Positions 43,901 to 55,729 of a stretch of 64,000 nucleotides of DNA are shown piece by piece (within the stretch, counting starts at the first letter, position 1; every line of letters begins with the position of its first letter). The notes beneath the pieces were generated by a model, which ran no database searches, was not told the DNA's origin, and was given only the letters and a program-made list of their open reading frames with translations. The DNA is from Cladochytrium replicatum. Its lineage: Eukaryota; Chytridiomycota; Chytridiomycetes; Cladochytriales; Cladochytriaceae. The position numbers and the translations under genes are program-made. The DNA lies in the NCBI GenBank assembly GCA_025526935.1, contig JAHLKD010000043.1, forward strand, positions 186,001 through 250,000, read 5' to 3'.

Positions 43901-45023
43901 AGTCTGTGAGTTTAACGACTTGCTCATACTCAAAATCATCACCCTGTTGCACTTTAGCGATACTCTTGCCGTCATAATAAGCTCCTCTGGGACCGACTGA
44001 CCGTGCTCGAGAGCCGAGAGCACCGCCGTAGTGCTCTTATAGCACGCCGTTGTAGTGTACGAAAGAACATCGTTGACAATCTAGCCAACACAATTCCGAG
44101 AGCTTCATAAATAAGAATCCAATCTTCCATCATTCTGGCTTACGGTGTCAACAAAGGCACGAGCGGGTGATACAGGCCGGCTGCCGATCTCCTTTAAGAT
44201 ACGGTAGAGAGTAAGGAGCGCCTGTTTCTGTAACCTTCCAACGTTCTCCGTGTCTGATTCACGTTGAGGCTGGGATACAAGCGCACTGAAGATTGTGGGG
44301 AAAAGCTCCGGCCTGCATGTGGTGAGTTTGTAAGAGCAAAGCAAATGGATCATAGGAAGTATCTCTAACCAGCCGTTTCTGGCCACATCTTGGCTTGCAA
44401 TCTTTGCTATGCAGTCTGCGACATGCTTGTTGATCTTGGTAAGGTATTTGGTAAGCAACCACGCTTAATGACAATTTGTCCATATCAAACCCAACACCCG
44501 ACAGATCGATCAAATCTCCAGACAGAATATACTCACCGCTCGGACTTCCCCTCCATAACTCAGCAATCCAGCCCGAATCTTCAACTTGTCGTCAGGCAAA
44601 ATCGGTCTGAATCGGTCAAGATCATGAGACTTCCGGGACTAAACGGGGTTGTAAAAAGGAAAAATTTCCTCTCCCTCAGAATTCATTGCTCACTTGGAAC
44701 AGGTCTTTCGCCATCGATTTTGGATCCCGTGATATAGCTGGGTAACTGCCATCTGTCGACACTCTGGTTCTATATCTGAGTTCGTCACAATAGCCTACTC
44801 ATTCGAACGTAAAATTCAAATCAGCATGGCCGTTATTTCGAATTTACATGGCATCGCATGCAAAAGTAAGGACCACCTGCAACACTGTGTAGTAGTACGG
44901 CACATTGGCTTCCCATGCTTTAAGCATCACACCAGCCTGCTTGATGTGGGCAGCCATGCGCGGGTCTTGTGTAGCTGCCGCCCGCACAGCTTCGAGTATG
45001 GCATCCGGAGAACAACCGTCCAT
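40909..45023 (-). CDS. KAP120: Importin-11 / Kap120 nuclear transport receptor
   Basis: A karyopherin-beta that carries cargo through the nuclear pore under Ran control. Fourteen exons (45023-44877, 44794-44694, 44606-44537, 44434-44144, 44080-43895, 43832-43424, 43371-43175, 43118-43028, 42966-42798, 42738-42285, 42234-42160, 42105-41452, 41394-41225, 41167-40909) sum to 1,090 residues in frame. Importin-11 landmarks in order: QMAVTQLYHGIQNRWRKT (importin-N type), KYVPLTATDLEEWECEPG, DAVYSILGMLADEL, RRRVAWLLGQLMRP, TPELLGLFRFVFPLFE. Introns are 50-102 nt. The start ATG lies inside the open frame of the upstream PEX2 gene. The 3' end abuts the ABCC relic. Confidence 0.92.
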
Positions 45024-46317
45024 TTGGGCGGTTCAACAAAGTCGCTATGCGCCACAGCGTTGGTTGTTAAATTTGTATCTCTATCCAAGAAACTAATTGC
45101 CTTTATTATTTCCCATTTTACAACCTGCTGGATGCTCTCGATCTGCTGTCCACATTGCAGGCATGCAAAGGATGGATCTTGCAATATCGCCGGTTTATCA
45201 GAGAAAGGTAAGAATTAAACCCACCACAGATGATTCAGGGTACAAACCGAACGCAATAGTAGCAATATTCATGCCCGCAGTTTGTCTCGTATGGTGTGTG
45301 CGCGACTGACATCGTCTCGGTGACAGATTGCACACATATTTGGTGGGAGGGAGAGCCTGGATTTGAATCCTGTTCCAAAAGAGAGCATTGTTTGCAGACG
45401 ATTGGATCCGATTGAGATTCACCAACGGGACCAGGAAGAGCAAAAACTCCTGGTATTGAATCGAAAGTGTCTGAGTTCCACAAGACAGCGGTGCAAAATC
45501 TAAATACGTACCGTGAATGCGTTCCAGACAAGTTGTCGATTCATGAAGTCGTAGCTAACTGGGCGGGTGGTTTCTCGTCGCGCATACGCTAGCCGCATCC
45601 CCAGCAAGCGATCCCAAATGGAACAGTACCTGACGATTGTGAGTTTGACTTGAGAGAGATCACCGTCTCAAAATGTAAACCTTCCATTAACCAGGAAGGA
45701 AAGCAGATTGAAGAGGGAGATCGCGCGATAAAATGTTTCTGCCTTTTTGAAGAAGCTTCCACACTCTGTCGTTAATCGTTCTATGAAAGTATATCAGAAA
45801 GTTAGAGGGAGGTTGCGCGCACATTCTACCTCAGGAAGTTCACTCCATCCTTCCACGTGGCATGAACATTCAGCCTACTATCCCCCAAAGTGCACAACCC
45901 GTGCAAACCTTTCTGCCATTCGCAGGAGGTCTTTCCAATATTCCAGACTCTGATTTCGACGTGGTCCACTAGCTGATCTCACATATCGTAAATTTTGGAG
46001 TGGACTTCGGTTTGTTGCGCCATTGACATAGACAAGTACGCTGAAGAGAACCAGTCGAAGAAAGGCACCGATTTCAGACTCGTAGCGTTTCCTTATTTTG
46101 GACATAATTTCATTCAGTAACGGTTGGCACTTTATGCAGTTGAATTTTCTACCTCGAACAGCTTCAGACTGTCCGGCAGATGCTCTATAATCATCGAATG
46201 TAGCTCTCCATAAAGAAGTTTTGCATCGAGCTGTAGAACTCTTATGACCGGTGCCGGTGCGGCCTTCAATGTTAGCATTCTTGCAGTTTTGAACAACCAT
46301 GGTCTAACAAGACGCAT
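44927..46317 (-). CDS. PEX2: Peroxisome biogenesis factor 2 (RING peroxin)
   Basis: A peroxisomal membrane E3 ligase subunit that recycles the import receptor PEX5. Starts MRLVRPWLFK; early block VIRVLQLDAKLL matches the family. Further blocks: EIGAFLRLVLFSVLVYVNGA, SPLQNLRY, YRAISLFNLLSFLVNGR, WDRLLGMRLAYARRE, YDFMNRQLVWNAF, FLLFLVPLVNLN. The RING is complete: CAIC, HTPYETNCGHEYCYYC, then ACLQC after an intron. Exon joins used: GAG/TCT near 46150, CGATAT/AAAGG near 45990-45920, CTGAG/CTTC near 45845-45765, GGAAG/GTAC, ACG/GAG, and CGG/GAT-type before the last exon; the first three are less certain. The last frame stays open to the TAG at 44927, 97 nt past the Kap120 start. Confidence 0.88.
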
Positions 46318-47116
46318 CCATCAGTTTAGTGTGGCTTCTTACATGAGATGTTGACATGTCAAAGCCTCTTGAGGATGCTGAGGTGATTTACCCGGCCCGA
46401 GTTAATGGGGGTGGTGACTGTAGTTGGGAGGCGTCATGCACCCCACCCATTTTGGAAGGGGTTGGGGCGATTGGGTTGCTAAGGTTGCAAGCCTGTTGAG
46501 ACTCTGATGACTCTAGAATTACCTTTTGTGATTTATCAGCGCAGGATGCAGCAGCAACCCAGGCCGCAAGCTGGTGGCACCAACGATACATCCGATTGCC
46601 ACCACCGACTTCCTAGCGGCACGCCCAAGCAAAGGCACCGCACAAGCTTGGCCGTGCCTGGAAGTCAAGGTTCTTTAATTACACAGGTTGCCATTTTGAC
46701 TCTCATCATCGAAGACAACAAGCCTGCTCACGCATCAGTGTGATTTACATTTAGATCTACTACCAGTGCATCCCCCTGATCGTGATCTCCTTCGGCCCGT
46801 CATCTCCACGTTCTGTGCACGGACTCCTACCTCCCACAGCCCCTCCCGCCTCGGTCTCACTCCACCTCTTGCTTCTTACGTGCCCCCGTTTTCTGAATCG
46901 AAATCAAAGTGCATATTTTCTGCCCCCGCCCCCGTGCAAACTTTTATTCATCAGAGCCTTGCCCGTCCCAGCCCATATCTGGCCGTCAGCGCTCAATTCT
47001 TCCTTCTCTCTTTCGCGGCGGCGTAAACTCGGCTCGTGACGATCATCTCCGAACCTTATTCTCCTCTGCACAGATCTGCCTGTTGCGCCATTACTATCCC
47101 ATTATCGTTTTCCATC
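46318..47116. promoter_or_regulatory. Divergent upstream region of PEX2 and the APSES factor
   Basis: About 800 bp between divergently transcribed genes. The half next to the APSES gene is C/T-rich (46780-47110), as is common in long fungal leaders. No specific operator was identified. Confidence 0.45.
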
Positions 47117-48591
47117 ATGGACCCGTCTTATCACCACAACAACATTGACTTCTCTTCCGATTCGACTGATCGTAGCTTCGTCGTCGTTCCTTCAACCTCG
47201 GGCTCGCTGCAATCCCATATTCTCTACTTCCCTCACCAGTACACTGCGATATCCTCCCTTCCGCGTTCAGCTCCCCAAGGCTCGAACTCTTCGTTGCAGT
47301 ATCATCACTCTAGTACCAGCACTGCCCAAGTAAACCCTCTTTCTTTCGACGGCTTATCGCATCAGAAATACAGTGATGCTCCCCAAATGACCAACGGCGG
47401 CATCGGATATGCCAATTTCACTTCTTGTATGGGCGACATTCCCAAGGCATTCCCGCTCAGTTCTGTGGCAGAAAATAATCAACAGCAGGCTCTGGGGACA
47501 AACCTGCCCATACCAAGTCTATCGCCAAATACGTACAATCCCTATCCAGTCAATATCGGTAACGGCGGCTCTTCAATGTTCAGCCCTCCCATCTTCACCA
47601 ATCCAGTGGGCTCGAGCTCGGCGCAATACCTTCCATACACTCCTTCTGTGACTAGCTCTATGCTTCCGCCCACAACGTGGTCCGAGCCAGGCTCACTCCT
47701 GCCGACTCCAAATTCTTCCCCGCCATTCTCCACCGACACCCCTTCGTTCAGCATTTCGCACCCGCACGTCCCGCCCGTGCGCGAGATCAACTTAACAAGA
47801 CCCCATCATCTGAACCACCTCTCGGTTCCCCAGGGATCTCCAAAGTTGATCGACAGACCTCGTGCCACCACGTCGGTCTCCCCCGCTCCGCGGAAGCAGA
47901 GGTCTCCGAGAAGCGGTGGAGCGACGAAAGGATTGTCGACAAGCGCTTGGGAAGACGAGGGTACGAACGTATACCAGCTCGAGGTGAACGACGTGCTGCT
48001 CACACGACGTATGGATAACGATAGGATCAACGGCACCAAGCTCCTTAATATCGCCGTGAGTACCTTTTTTTCTGATATCAACTTATTTGGGTGGGTGGAG
48101 CAATGGGAACTTTGCCCGTGAGAATGTAGGGCACCTGAGATCTGGTTTTCACACAACCAAAGGCTCTTGCTGATCTGATCTTTGATTAGGCTCTGACTCG
48201 CGGTAGACGCGATGGAATATTGAAGAACGAACGTCCACGCGAAGTGATCAAGCATGGTGCCATGCATCTCAAAGGCGTGTGGTAGGAGCCCCTCATGATT
48301 CCCCATGCCTTAAGCAGTGCTGACATTTTTCTTATGCAAAGGATCGAGCTTGAACGGGCGCGTGCACTCGCGTATACCCACAACATCTACCCTCTCGTTG
48401 CAATGATTCTCTCCGACACGCCCGATGAACACCTGTACGATCCCGAAGCTAGCGCTTCGCTTGGCGCAACGAGGTGGAACCCGAGAGGAGATGCGTCATC
48501 CTCCACAGACGACGAGGCCAGTAGCACTGGCGGCTGCTCGACGGATCTGCGAGATCTTCCAGTTAACCCCTATGGAGATTGGAGAGTTTGA
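47117..48591 (+). CDS. APSES-domain transcription factor (StuA/Efg1 type)
   Basis: Three exons (47117-48055, 48190-48281, 48342-48591) give 426 residues. About 280 residues of Ser/Pro/Asn-rich sequence precede the APSES DNA-binding domain: [31 protein letters not shown], then [19 protein letters not shown] and [20 protein letters not shown]. This is the bHLH-like KilA-N/APSES fold that regulates morphogenesis and sporulation in ascomycetes. The first intron (134 nt) splits the domain and is longer than most here. No ankyrin repeats follow, so it is StuA-like rather than Swi4/Mbp1-like. The C-terminus is short and acidic. Targets are unknown. Confidence 0.92.
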
Positions 48592-49673
48592 CAACCGTTT
48601 CTTTATTAACTCCCAACTTGAACTTTTCCTTATAATTCAGTTTTCTACATTCAAAGTTGCCTGGTGTTGGCGCGCAGGACAACCCCACCGATCGGAAAGG
48701 AAACTGTTAGCACAATTCTGTCGGTTCCGTTTTCTCTTTTGATTTTGTTTTTCTTCTTCCTTATGTTCTCGAGTTTAATTTGCCCGTATGAGAATTACGT
48801 CGATTTACTGTTTTTACCCGTCCGACTCAAACAAGAGCACAGTTTCTCATTTCTCTTGCTTACCGTTCATTATAGTTTTCTTCACAAAATTAGAGTTTTC
48901 TTCACAAATCGACGTATGCCGTTCTCCTTTATGGTTCACTATTGACCACGAATGCATTTCTTTTTCCTTGTAATTAATTTAGTCTTCTTTATTTGTTTAC
49001 TTCCCCTCTCTTAGTGCCATTGGATTTTTATTGCTATTACCCCTATACTTTCTTTCGCTCACAGCTTAACTTTGTGTTCTGGTTGCCGATTGAGAGAAAC
49101 TGTTTTTTTCTTTCTGATTTATGTTCTGGTATCAGCAATTGGGGTGGATTGATATTGTTTTCGAGATTGCAGATTTGGACAACTTGAAGCCCACTATTAT
49201 CCTTCTTGCATTTTGTGGTTATTTTTTGTTTCGTGTTTTTTGTGTGCAAAAGAGAAAAATGGGCTCTGTATTGTCTGTTTTGTGTTTTGGTTCTTACTTC
49301 CTTTATTATACCCGTCATTTTTCGTTTCCCTGATTAAAGTGTTCTGTGCGAACTACACCTTAAAAAATTTTTATGTATTGTTTTCTTCTCAACCAGTGTG
49401 GAATCATACAAACTATTCACAGCGCAGGCGGAGCAGTTGCAACGTTTAACGTTTGGTTTTCTTGTAAATACCTGTGAAGGTGGCACCCGGATCCTAAGCT
49501 TCTTCGACGTCGACAGTTCATGAAACAAATATGCAGCCGATCGATGGATTATTTTATGAATGTTATAAAGAACCCATTCTAGAGTTCTGGTCAAGATTGG
49601 AATCATAGTCATTAAATACCCACCAATTGCAGTCTTTCCCCACATAATCATCAGTGTTGTGTGTCCGAACCCA
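48592..49673. other. T-rich intergenic, no gene seen
   Basis: About 1.1 kb, strongly T-rich on the plus strand, between two plus-strand genes. It should hold the 3' end of the APSES gene and the promoter of the GPCR gene. Open frames here are hydrophobic by composition only. Confidence 0.5.
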
Positions 49674-51032
49674 ATGCCTCCGTACCCGACCCATCAAGTT
49701 ACAGCAGCGTTCGCCATCTTTAGCTCCGTGATCTCCGTGGGCACCCTTCTCATTCGCCATGTTATTATTCGTCCGAAAATGATTGCTCGGGAGATGCTGG
49801 TCACCTCCATGCTTGTGAGTGGACTGATCAACTCGGTTAATACCATGATTTCGGGTTGCATTTACCTGGCAACCGGGGCTTTGCCGATAACCGGTACTGT
49901 AGCTTGCTCGACATCTGGATTCATTAGGCAGTGGACAATGCCGGCTCTGGACTACACCTTGTTGGTCATTAGTCTAACCACCAGTTCAGTCCTGATGGTA
50001 AGCGCCTTTTTGTAAGATCAAAGCTCGTGGAAACGTTACGATCTTGTGATTACAGCAAAAGACAAACAGCGCAGGTGTGATGGACGCTATATCGAAAAAC
50101 ATTTGGTACATACTCGCAGCCATATGGGGCGTTTCTCTTGGAACAGCGATCACTGCACAAACCGCGGTGGGATACATTAATTCGGGGACATGGTGCTGGA
50201 TTGCCGGCGAGCCGCTTCCTCTTGCAACTTGTGAGTATGAAGAACTCGTGGTATTTCTATATTTCTCACCATGATCTTAGATATGCGTTTCGGTGAGTAT
50301 ACCACAGCATAAATGTGAGAAAGCTGACAAGTGTTTAGGATTGATGCACGTTCCCAAGATGATCATCTTTGTCATCATGATCGTGAGTATCCGATTGGAT
50401 ACATACGTTACAGTTTCACTTGCCTGATTCACCGCTACGCATGATTGCGAATAGGTATGTTACGGGATCCTGTTTCGTGAACTTCATCGTCGACAAAAAA
50501 GCATTATCCGCATGTTCAAACGAGGGGAGAGCCAAAGAACGTCACACGGAACATCAAGCAGCGACGAAAAGAGTCAAAACAAGACCAGCTTGAATCCTTC
50601 GGTCTCAAAGGACCAGCACCACTCCCAAACCTCCAAGTTGACTTGCAAATCAACCTCTCGCAAAAATGACCCCCTGCTCAGATCCATGCTCCTTCTTGCC
50701 ATGTAAAGTTCCTGGCATAACCATCTTCCCACCTCCCAATCATTCTTAGCTAATTACATAGATACCCGATCGCATTCATCATTCTCTGGGCACCCATGAT
50801 CGTCCACCGTCTCTACGAAGCTGTCGGGATCGTGAATCCTACGATGCAATTTCTTACTGCTTTTACGTTCTTGCATCCAGGAGTGAACTGCATAATTTGG
50901 CTTGTGACGCAGTTCTTAAAGGGAAGGCAGGAAAGTCACGCCCAGATCTCGGAGCAAGGGAAGCGTTTGGCGTCGACTACGCCAAACACGGTTCGCCAAA
51001 CCCGTAGGGCTAGCAATGGCGAAGTGCTTTGA
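49674..51032 (+). CDS. Seven-helix G-protein-coupled receptor, cAMP-receptor-like
   Basis: Six exons (49674-49997, 50056-50230, 50281-50292, 50339-50382, 50455-50702, 50762-51032) give 357 residues. Seven hydrophobic segments can be drawn; for example FAIFSSVISVGTLLI, WYILAAIWGVSLGTAITAQT, MIIFVIMIVCYGILF and SMLLLAIYPIAFIILWAPMI. CWIAG before helix 5 and RELHRRQKS after it resemble Dictyostelium CAR/Crl receptors and related fungal receptors. The third cytoplasmic loop is long, Ser/Lys-rich and probably phosphorylated. Exon 3 has only 12 nt (completes Y, then MRF). The ligand is unknown. An upstream GTG start was rejected for the first ATG. Confidence 0.85.
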
Positions 51033-52475
51033 GTTGTTGAAGTTTATGGGGTTCAGTAATCCATTGGAGCAGCTCATTACAAATTAAAAAGGAACAGAAA
51101 TGCTGAGTGAAGGGAGTAAGTTCATCCGAACATCGATGTGGAAGTCGCAAAAAGTGACATTATTCGTTCATCTATTATATGGCTACCAGTGTGCTAAAGT
51201 AACTACGTTGCATCAGTGAATGTCCGAGAGAATTGCGATACTCTTACAGCTGGATACTATTAGTACGAATATGAAAAGAAACGGCAAAAGATAACAAAGC
51301 AAATTTAATACAAGAAAGATCCAAAAACATCAAAATGAACTCTTACCACAAAAACAAGATCTTCAAACAAACCGCCAACGAAAAACAGAAATGTTAAACG
51401 CGGGAGCTTAAAAGGTCTGACTAGAAATCAGCAAAAACAACAAAGATTAATAAGTGTGATATTAGGGAAGCTTGAGCTACAAAGCAACAACTGAATTAAG
51501 AAAACCGAACTTCTGCTTCCCATTTTCATTGTAACAAGATCAACAACTGGCTGGTGTCTATGAATTTCCCAAAGAATCCAATTTATGGAAAAAACGAAGT
51601 ACAAGAAGCCTTCGACAAGAACAATTTACCTTACAATGAGAAAGTGAGAATCAAAGTCCGATGAGGCCAAAAACAAACAAGAAGTCCATCTATAAGAATG
51701 CAAAGCATCCAAAAAGTGTCGTGCGTGTCAATTCCATTCTTTTTTGCATAGAGGTCTCAAAAAATTGCCGGATCAAAACAGAACATGTCTATCAAAAAGA
51801 GTGCGATCAAACTAGTTCAAAAAAGAGTGCGTGATACTCAACAGTGTCCACATGTCCAAGCTTGCCATTCTTTAACCAAAAATTGGAGTAGAAACCAAAA
51901 CAAACTTTCGTTTTTTCAAGGAATAATACCACAAAGAAGACCTAAAAGAAAAATAATCCTGCTACTAGTGCAAGACCTAAAAAAGCACATTACCAACTAC
52001 TGAAAACTACTAATAAGACTAAAACGGAGGATCAATGAAACCCAAAAGGATTGAGAATTCAATAGCAAATTAGGGAAGAGAGAAGCTGATAGAAGAAATT
52101 TGTGTTCCTTGCCAAACTCTATACCGTAAAGAATGGGTGAGGTTCCTGTGCCAAAAAAACAAACCACGAGTCGAATCGCCCAGTATTTGCAAAACAAATA
52201 AATTCACGAGAGAGGGAAGATGGGATGAAAATAAAAAATCTATATGTTGTAGAAAGTGAATTAATGCATGCTTTGTTGTGCTACCTCGAAAACGATTAAT
52301 GAACGCCAGCTTGCCTTTCGTTCCCCAAAAACCTCACAAATCTCTAAGCAGTACTTAAAAAGGGAGGGAAGAAAACCATGACGAGAAAGTAAAGCGACAA
52401 GAAAAGTAAATGACTGCCAGAAGTGGTATCCAAGAACGTGCAATTGTCCCAAATTTAACCCAATGCGACCATGTT
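51033..52475. other. A-rich intergenic, no gene seen
   Basis: About 1.4 kb of A-rich sequence between convergent genes, with many CAAAAAC-like runs. No ORF, RNA or element is supported. Confidence 0.5.
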
Positions 52476-54801
52476 TCACCAGAGCATCGACCGTACCCAC
52501 AGATCTCGCAAAACATCGTCCAGCGACGGACGCCTTGAAGGCTCCGGGTCCAGCATCTTGTGCAGCAACTGCACGCACGCAACGTCGAGACTCCTAACCA
52601 CCACGAAACCCGAGTGCTTCGACCCTTCCCTGGCGTCGCACGGTGTAGAAATAACCTTCACCCTACCGCTCGCCGCGCTCTCCTCTCCCGCCTCGATTTT
52701 ATCACCGTTCCTCTCGCTCGGCACGCTCCTCTCCCCACGCCGACCCTCATGAGCCGAGCTGGACCGCTTGATCACTTTCGCCGGCGCCCTCGAAGACGGC
52801 ACCTCGGACGCAAAGTCTACCCAGATGCCCGTGCCCTGGTTCGACCCCGCTCGTGGCCTCCAAGCCTCCTGCACCAACCGTACCCTGAAAGCGCGCATCT
52901 CCTTGGCGGGGAGCTTCCCGTTTCGGAAATTTTGCACGCTGTCAGGGTACGTCCGGAACAGCATCGTGTGGAGCAGGATACCAAGTGTCCAGACTTCAGC
53001 CTTTTCGGCGTCGTAGAAGAGCGGTGCGTCGGCCGTGGAGGCGTGGACTGTGCGCTGGATCTCAGGCGCGGAGAGAGCGATGGTGCCGTTGAAGAGCGAC
53101 CTGCGGACTTGGCAGGATCGGCTCTGGGTTTCGGAGACCACGCTGCGGCGGCGACGTTCAGGGTTCCATGGTGCTGGGGCCGTGGTGAGGGTTGGGGATG
53201 GTGCGCCGTTCTTGTGGAAGGCTTCGGAGATGGCTTGAGTGATGGAGGCGACGGAGCCTGCGCGAGCGCGTCCTGAGCGGGACGTCTTGGTCTCTTGTGA
53301 AGAGGTGGCGGCGTCCAGAGTTGGGGTGGGTGATACTTTGATAGCGCCTCCGAAATCGATGAGCTTGATGTTCAAGTTGGCGTCGACGAGCACGTTCTCG
53401 TCCTTGATGTCACCATGGACGATGTTGTGCTTGCGAACCAATGCGTGAACTGCTTCGACCACCTGATTGTTGCATTTAGGATCTGACAAATACGTGACCA
53501 CCTTTCCGTGTTTACCTGGACGAAAACAGTACGGATCTCGTTTTCGGTCAAGAAGTTCTTCTCAAGCATGTCGAAGAGATCCATGCTTCGGTGCACGGTT
53601 GGCTTGAAGGAGCCAAGCGGTGGCGGACGTGCGGGAGTTCCCATGACGCCGGGTTGTGGGCCGTCGGATTCTGGGTGGTCAACTGCTGGTGACTCTGACC
53701 ATGCGGTGCCGAAGAGCTCTTGTACGAGAATGACATACCGAGAATCCTCGAAGAAGTCAACAAAGCCGATGACGGATGGATGTCTCACGTTCTTGACAAT
53801 GTACGCCTCAGTGGGGATCAAACCGAGGTCAGAATCGACAATGTAGCTCGAGGAGTGGATGTGGCTCTTCTCCATGAATCTAATGGAAATATACCGATTA
53901 AATAATATACAGTACAGGATGATCAAAACACATACTTTACGGCGACCTCGAACCCGTCAGTGCGCCGGCGAGCAGAGAAGACGTGTCCGTGTCCTCCAAA
54001 TCCGACTTGGTCTACAAGAATGTATTTCTCCTCGAAAACTTTTGGGAGCACGTAATCCTTGGAGGCTTTCTTCGATTTGGAAGATCCAAACGAAGACGAT
54101 CCAGTCTTCTTCCACGATGGCTTGCGTCCGTGGACGGGGCTCTCTCTTCCAATGACGGTATCATCAGACGAAGCAGAGAGTGGTCTTCCCTTGGACGATT
54201 TTGAACCACTAGATTTGGTTCGGCTCATGGAGGATGACCCAGAGCCGCTCTTCGATGGCTTGTCATCAAACAAGCTCGATGTAGAAAAATCGGCAAATAA
54301 GTCCGTCTGTCCGAGTTGGTGCACTTCTGGGAGTGATCGTGCCTGCGCATGGTGTGATGGTTCTGGTGTTCGGCTCAGTGAATCGTTGCGGTTGTGTGGG
54401 TAGTGTGGGAGTGTGTGGTGGTATTCTGGTGGTGGAGGCGATGCTACTCGAGTCAAAGTTGCATCAGAAAATATGTTTTCGTGCCGATCGATCGTGCTGT
54501 AAGGTGATGTAAAAACAACAGTGTCGGCGGTCGTGGACGACATGGTCGAAGCCGGAGAGCCCGACTTGTCTGGAGCTGAAAGCTGCCGGCTAGGGACCTT
54601 TGAGCGTTTGGAGAAAAGGCCGGTGATAAAGTTTGTTGGCGATCCAGTGGATTTCACACCGTGCAGCAGATTCCGCTTAGTTCCCGATGAGTGTTGTTGT
54701 TGCGATGATCCATTGTGTTTGGAAGACCAGTGGAACAAAGCGCTGACTTTGCTGGTAGCGCCTGAATCATGTGCACCTCGGATACGCGGATGTGTCGACA
54801 T
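52476..54801 (-). CDS. Ser/Thr protein kinase with HGD catalytic loop
   Basis: Three exons (54801-53936, 53879-53516, 53462-52476) give 738 residues. The first 260 residues are Ser-rich and disordered. The kinase domain starts with a Gly loop VGFGGHGHVFSARR and AVK lysine, then a catalytic loop IVHGDIKDENVLVD and KLIDFGGA. About 90 low-complexity residues separate DFG from the APE-like SAPEI. The catalytic Arg of HRD is Gly, but Asp, Lys and Asn are intact, so activity is likely. HxDIKDEN with LIDFG resembles fungal PAS-kinase/CAMK-type enzymes; no PAS domain was seen. A second Arg/Ser-rich insert lies before the final helix (LLHKMLDPEPSRRPSLDDVL). Substrates unknown. Confidence 0.87.
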
Positions 54802-55610
54802 TTGTGAGTGTGTGAAAAGAGAAGTGGGGATGGTCTACTACAAAGCAAGCGGGTCAAGAGTCAGCCATGCAAGTCCAGAAGGCACTAGTGGTGATGAATT
54901 CGCTTACGATGGATGTCAGCAGATGATAGGTGCGTCACCCACGCTCGGGTTGGGGGGACGAGCGGCCGGTTGTATGTGAGATTGTGACGGAACACGTGAG
55001 CACGCGTTTGGGGGTTGAAGGATTTCACTTAAACTGTGACGGATGGAGAGATGGATGGATGGGCGGGTGGGGGAGAGTCGCGGTTGGCTGAGAGAAGGAA
55101 GAAGACGGGGGAGAGCGTGCGGGTAGGTGGTTTCGGCTAGACACGCAAGCCAACATACCCACAGCAGATGTGCAGAACACCGGAGCACCCACAGCCCAGT
55201 CTGTTTCAAAATTGACGGATTTTGTTTAAATGGACGGACGTGATCAGTCATTGCACGGGTGCACATGAGCACTCGGGTATTTTATCATTTTGTTATTAGT
55301 ATAAGACATCTAAGACATCGTGCATATTCATAATAAAAGTTGTTCATCTTCAGGGTATCGAAAATTAAAGCATCAGATTCATGGAGAATGACACAACCTC
55401 TTTAAATCGTGCTGCAAAGTCACAACAAGGTGCTACACACAATATCTGGAAGGTGGTCCGACACGATATACATCCAGAAAGGAGACGCGGGTGGAGTCAG
55501 CCTTGGTGGCAAATCCAAACCGCAGGTGCTGTTTGAAGTTGCGAAGCACTCGATTGTTCCAAATGCTCAAAGGCATTCAGGCATGTCTAGTGAGCTTGAA
55601 CAACCTTCAT
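54802..55610. other. Upstream region of the HGD kinase, no gene seen
   Basis: G-rich purine stretches at 55030-55120 then AT-rich sequence. Minus-strand open frames continue upstream of the kinase ATG but have no family features. Probably leader and promoter. Confidence 0.45.
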
Positions 55611-55729
55611 ATCAAATAAACTATAACTGATTTAATGAGCCATTCGCAGTTTCACTAAAAATTCCTTTACACATAGACATGCATGGCTTAATCTTTGAGA
55701 CAAGCATATGACTACTGGCAGCATCAACC
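55611..55729 (-). rRNA. 18S rRNA 5'-end fragment (partial, diverged)
   Basis: Read on the minus strand from 55729, the sequence begins GGTTGAT-CTGCCAGTAGTC-like and continues through CATATGCTTGTCTCAAAGAT, TAAGCCATGCATGTCTA and GTGAAACTGCGAATGGCTC to TTATTTGATA. This is the universal start of eukaryotic small-subunit rRNA, with a few substitutions (for example GATGCTG for GATCCTG). Only about 119 bp match. It is an isolated fragment, not a functional rRNA gene. Confidence 0.92.

Noticed and set aside
46130-46180. 23-nt intron at the first PEX2 junction
   Set aside because: A longer GT-AG option ending at GAG/TCT keeps the frame and gives a normal intron length.
49043-49333. Small ORFs in the T-rich spacer before the GPCR
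   Set aside because: Hydrophobicity follows from T-rich composition; no start context or homology.
52560-53276. 238-codon plus-strand frame opposite the HGD kinase
   Set aside because: Antisense shadow of a conserved kinase domain.
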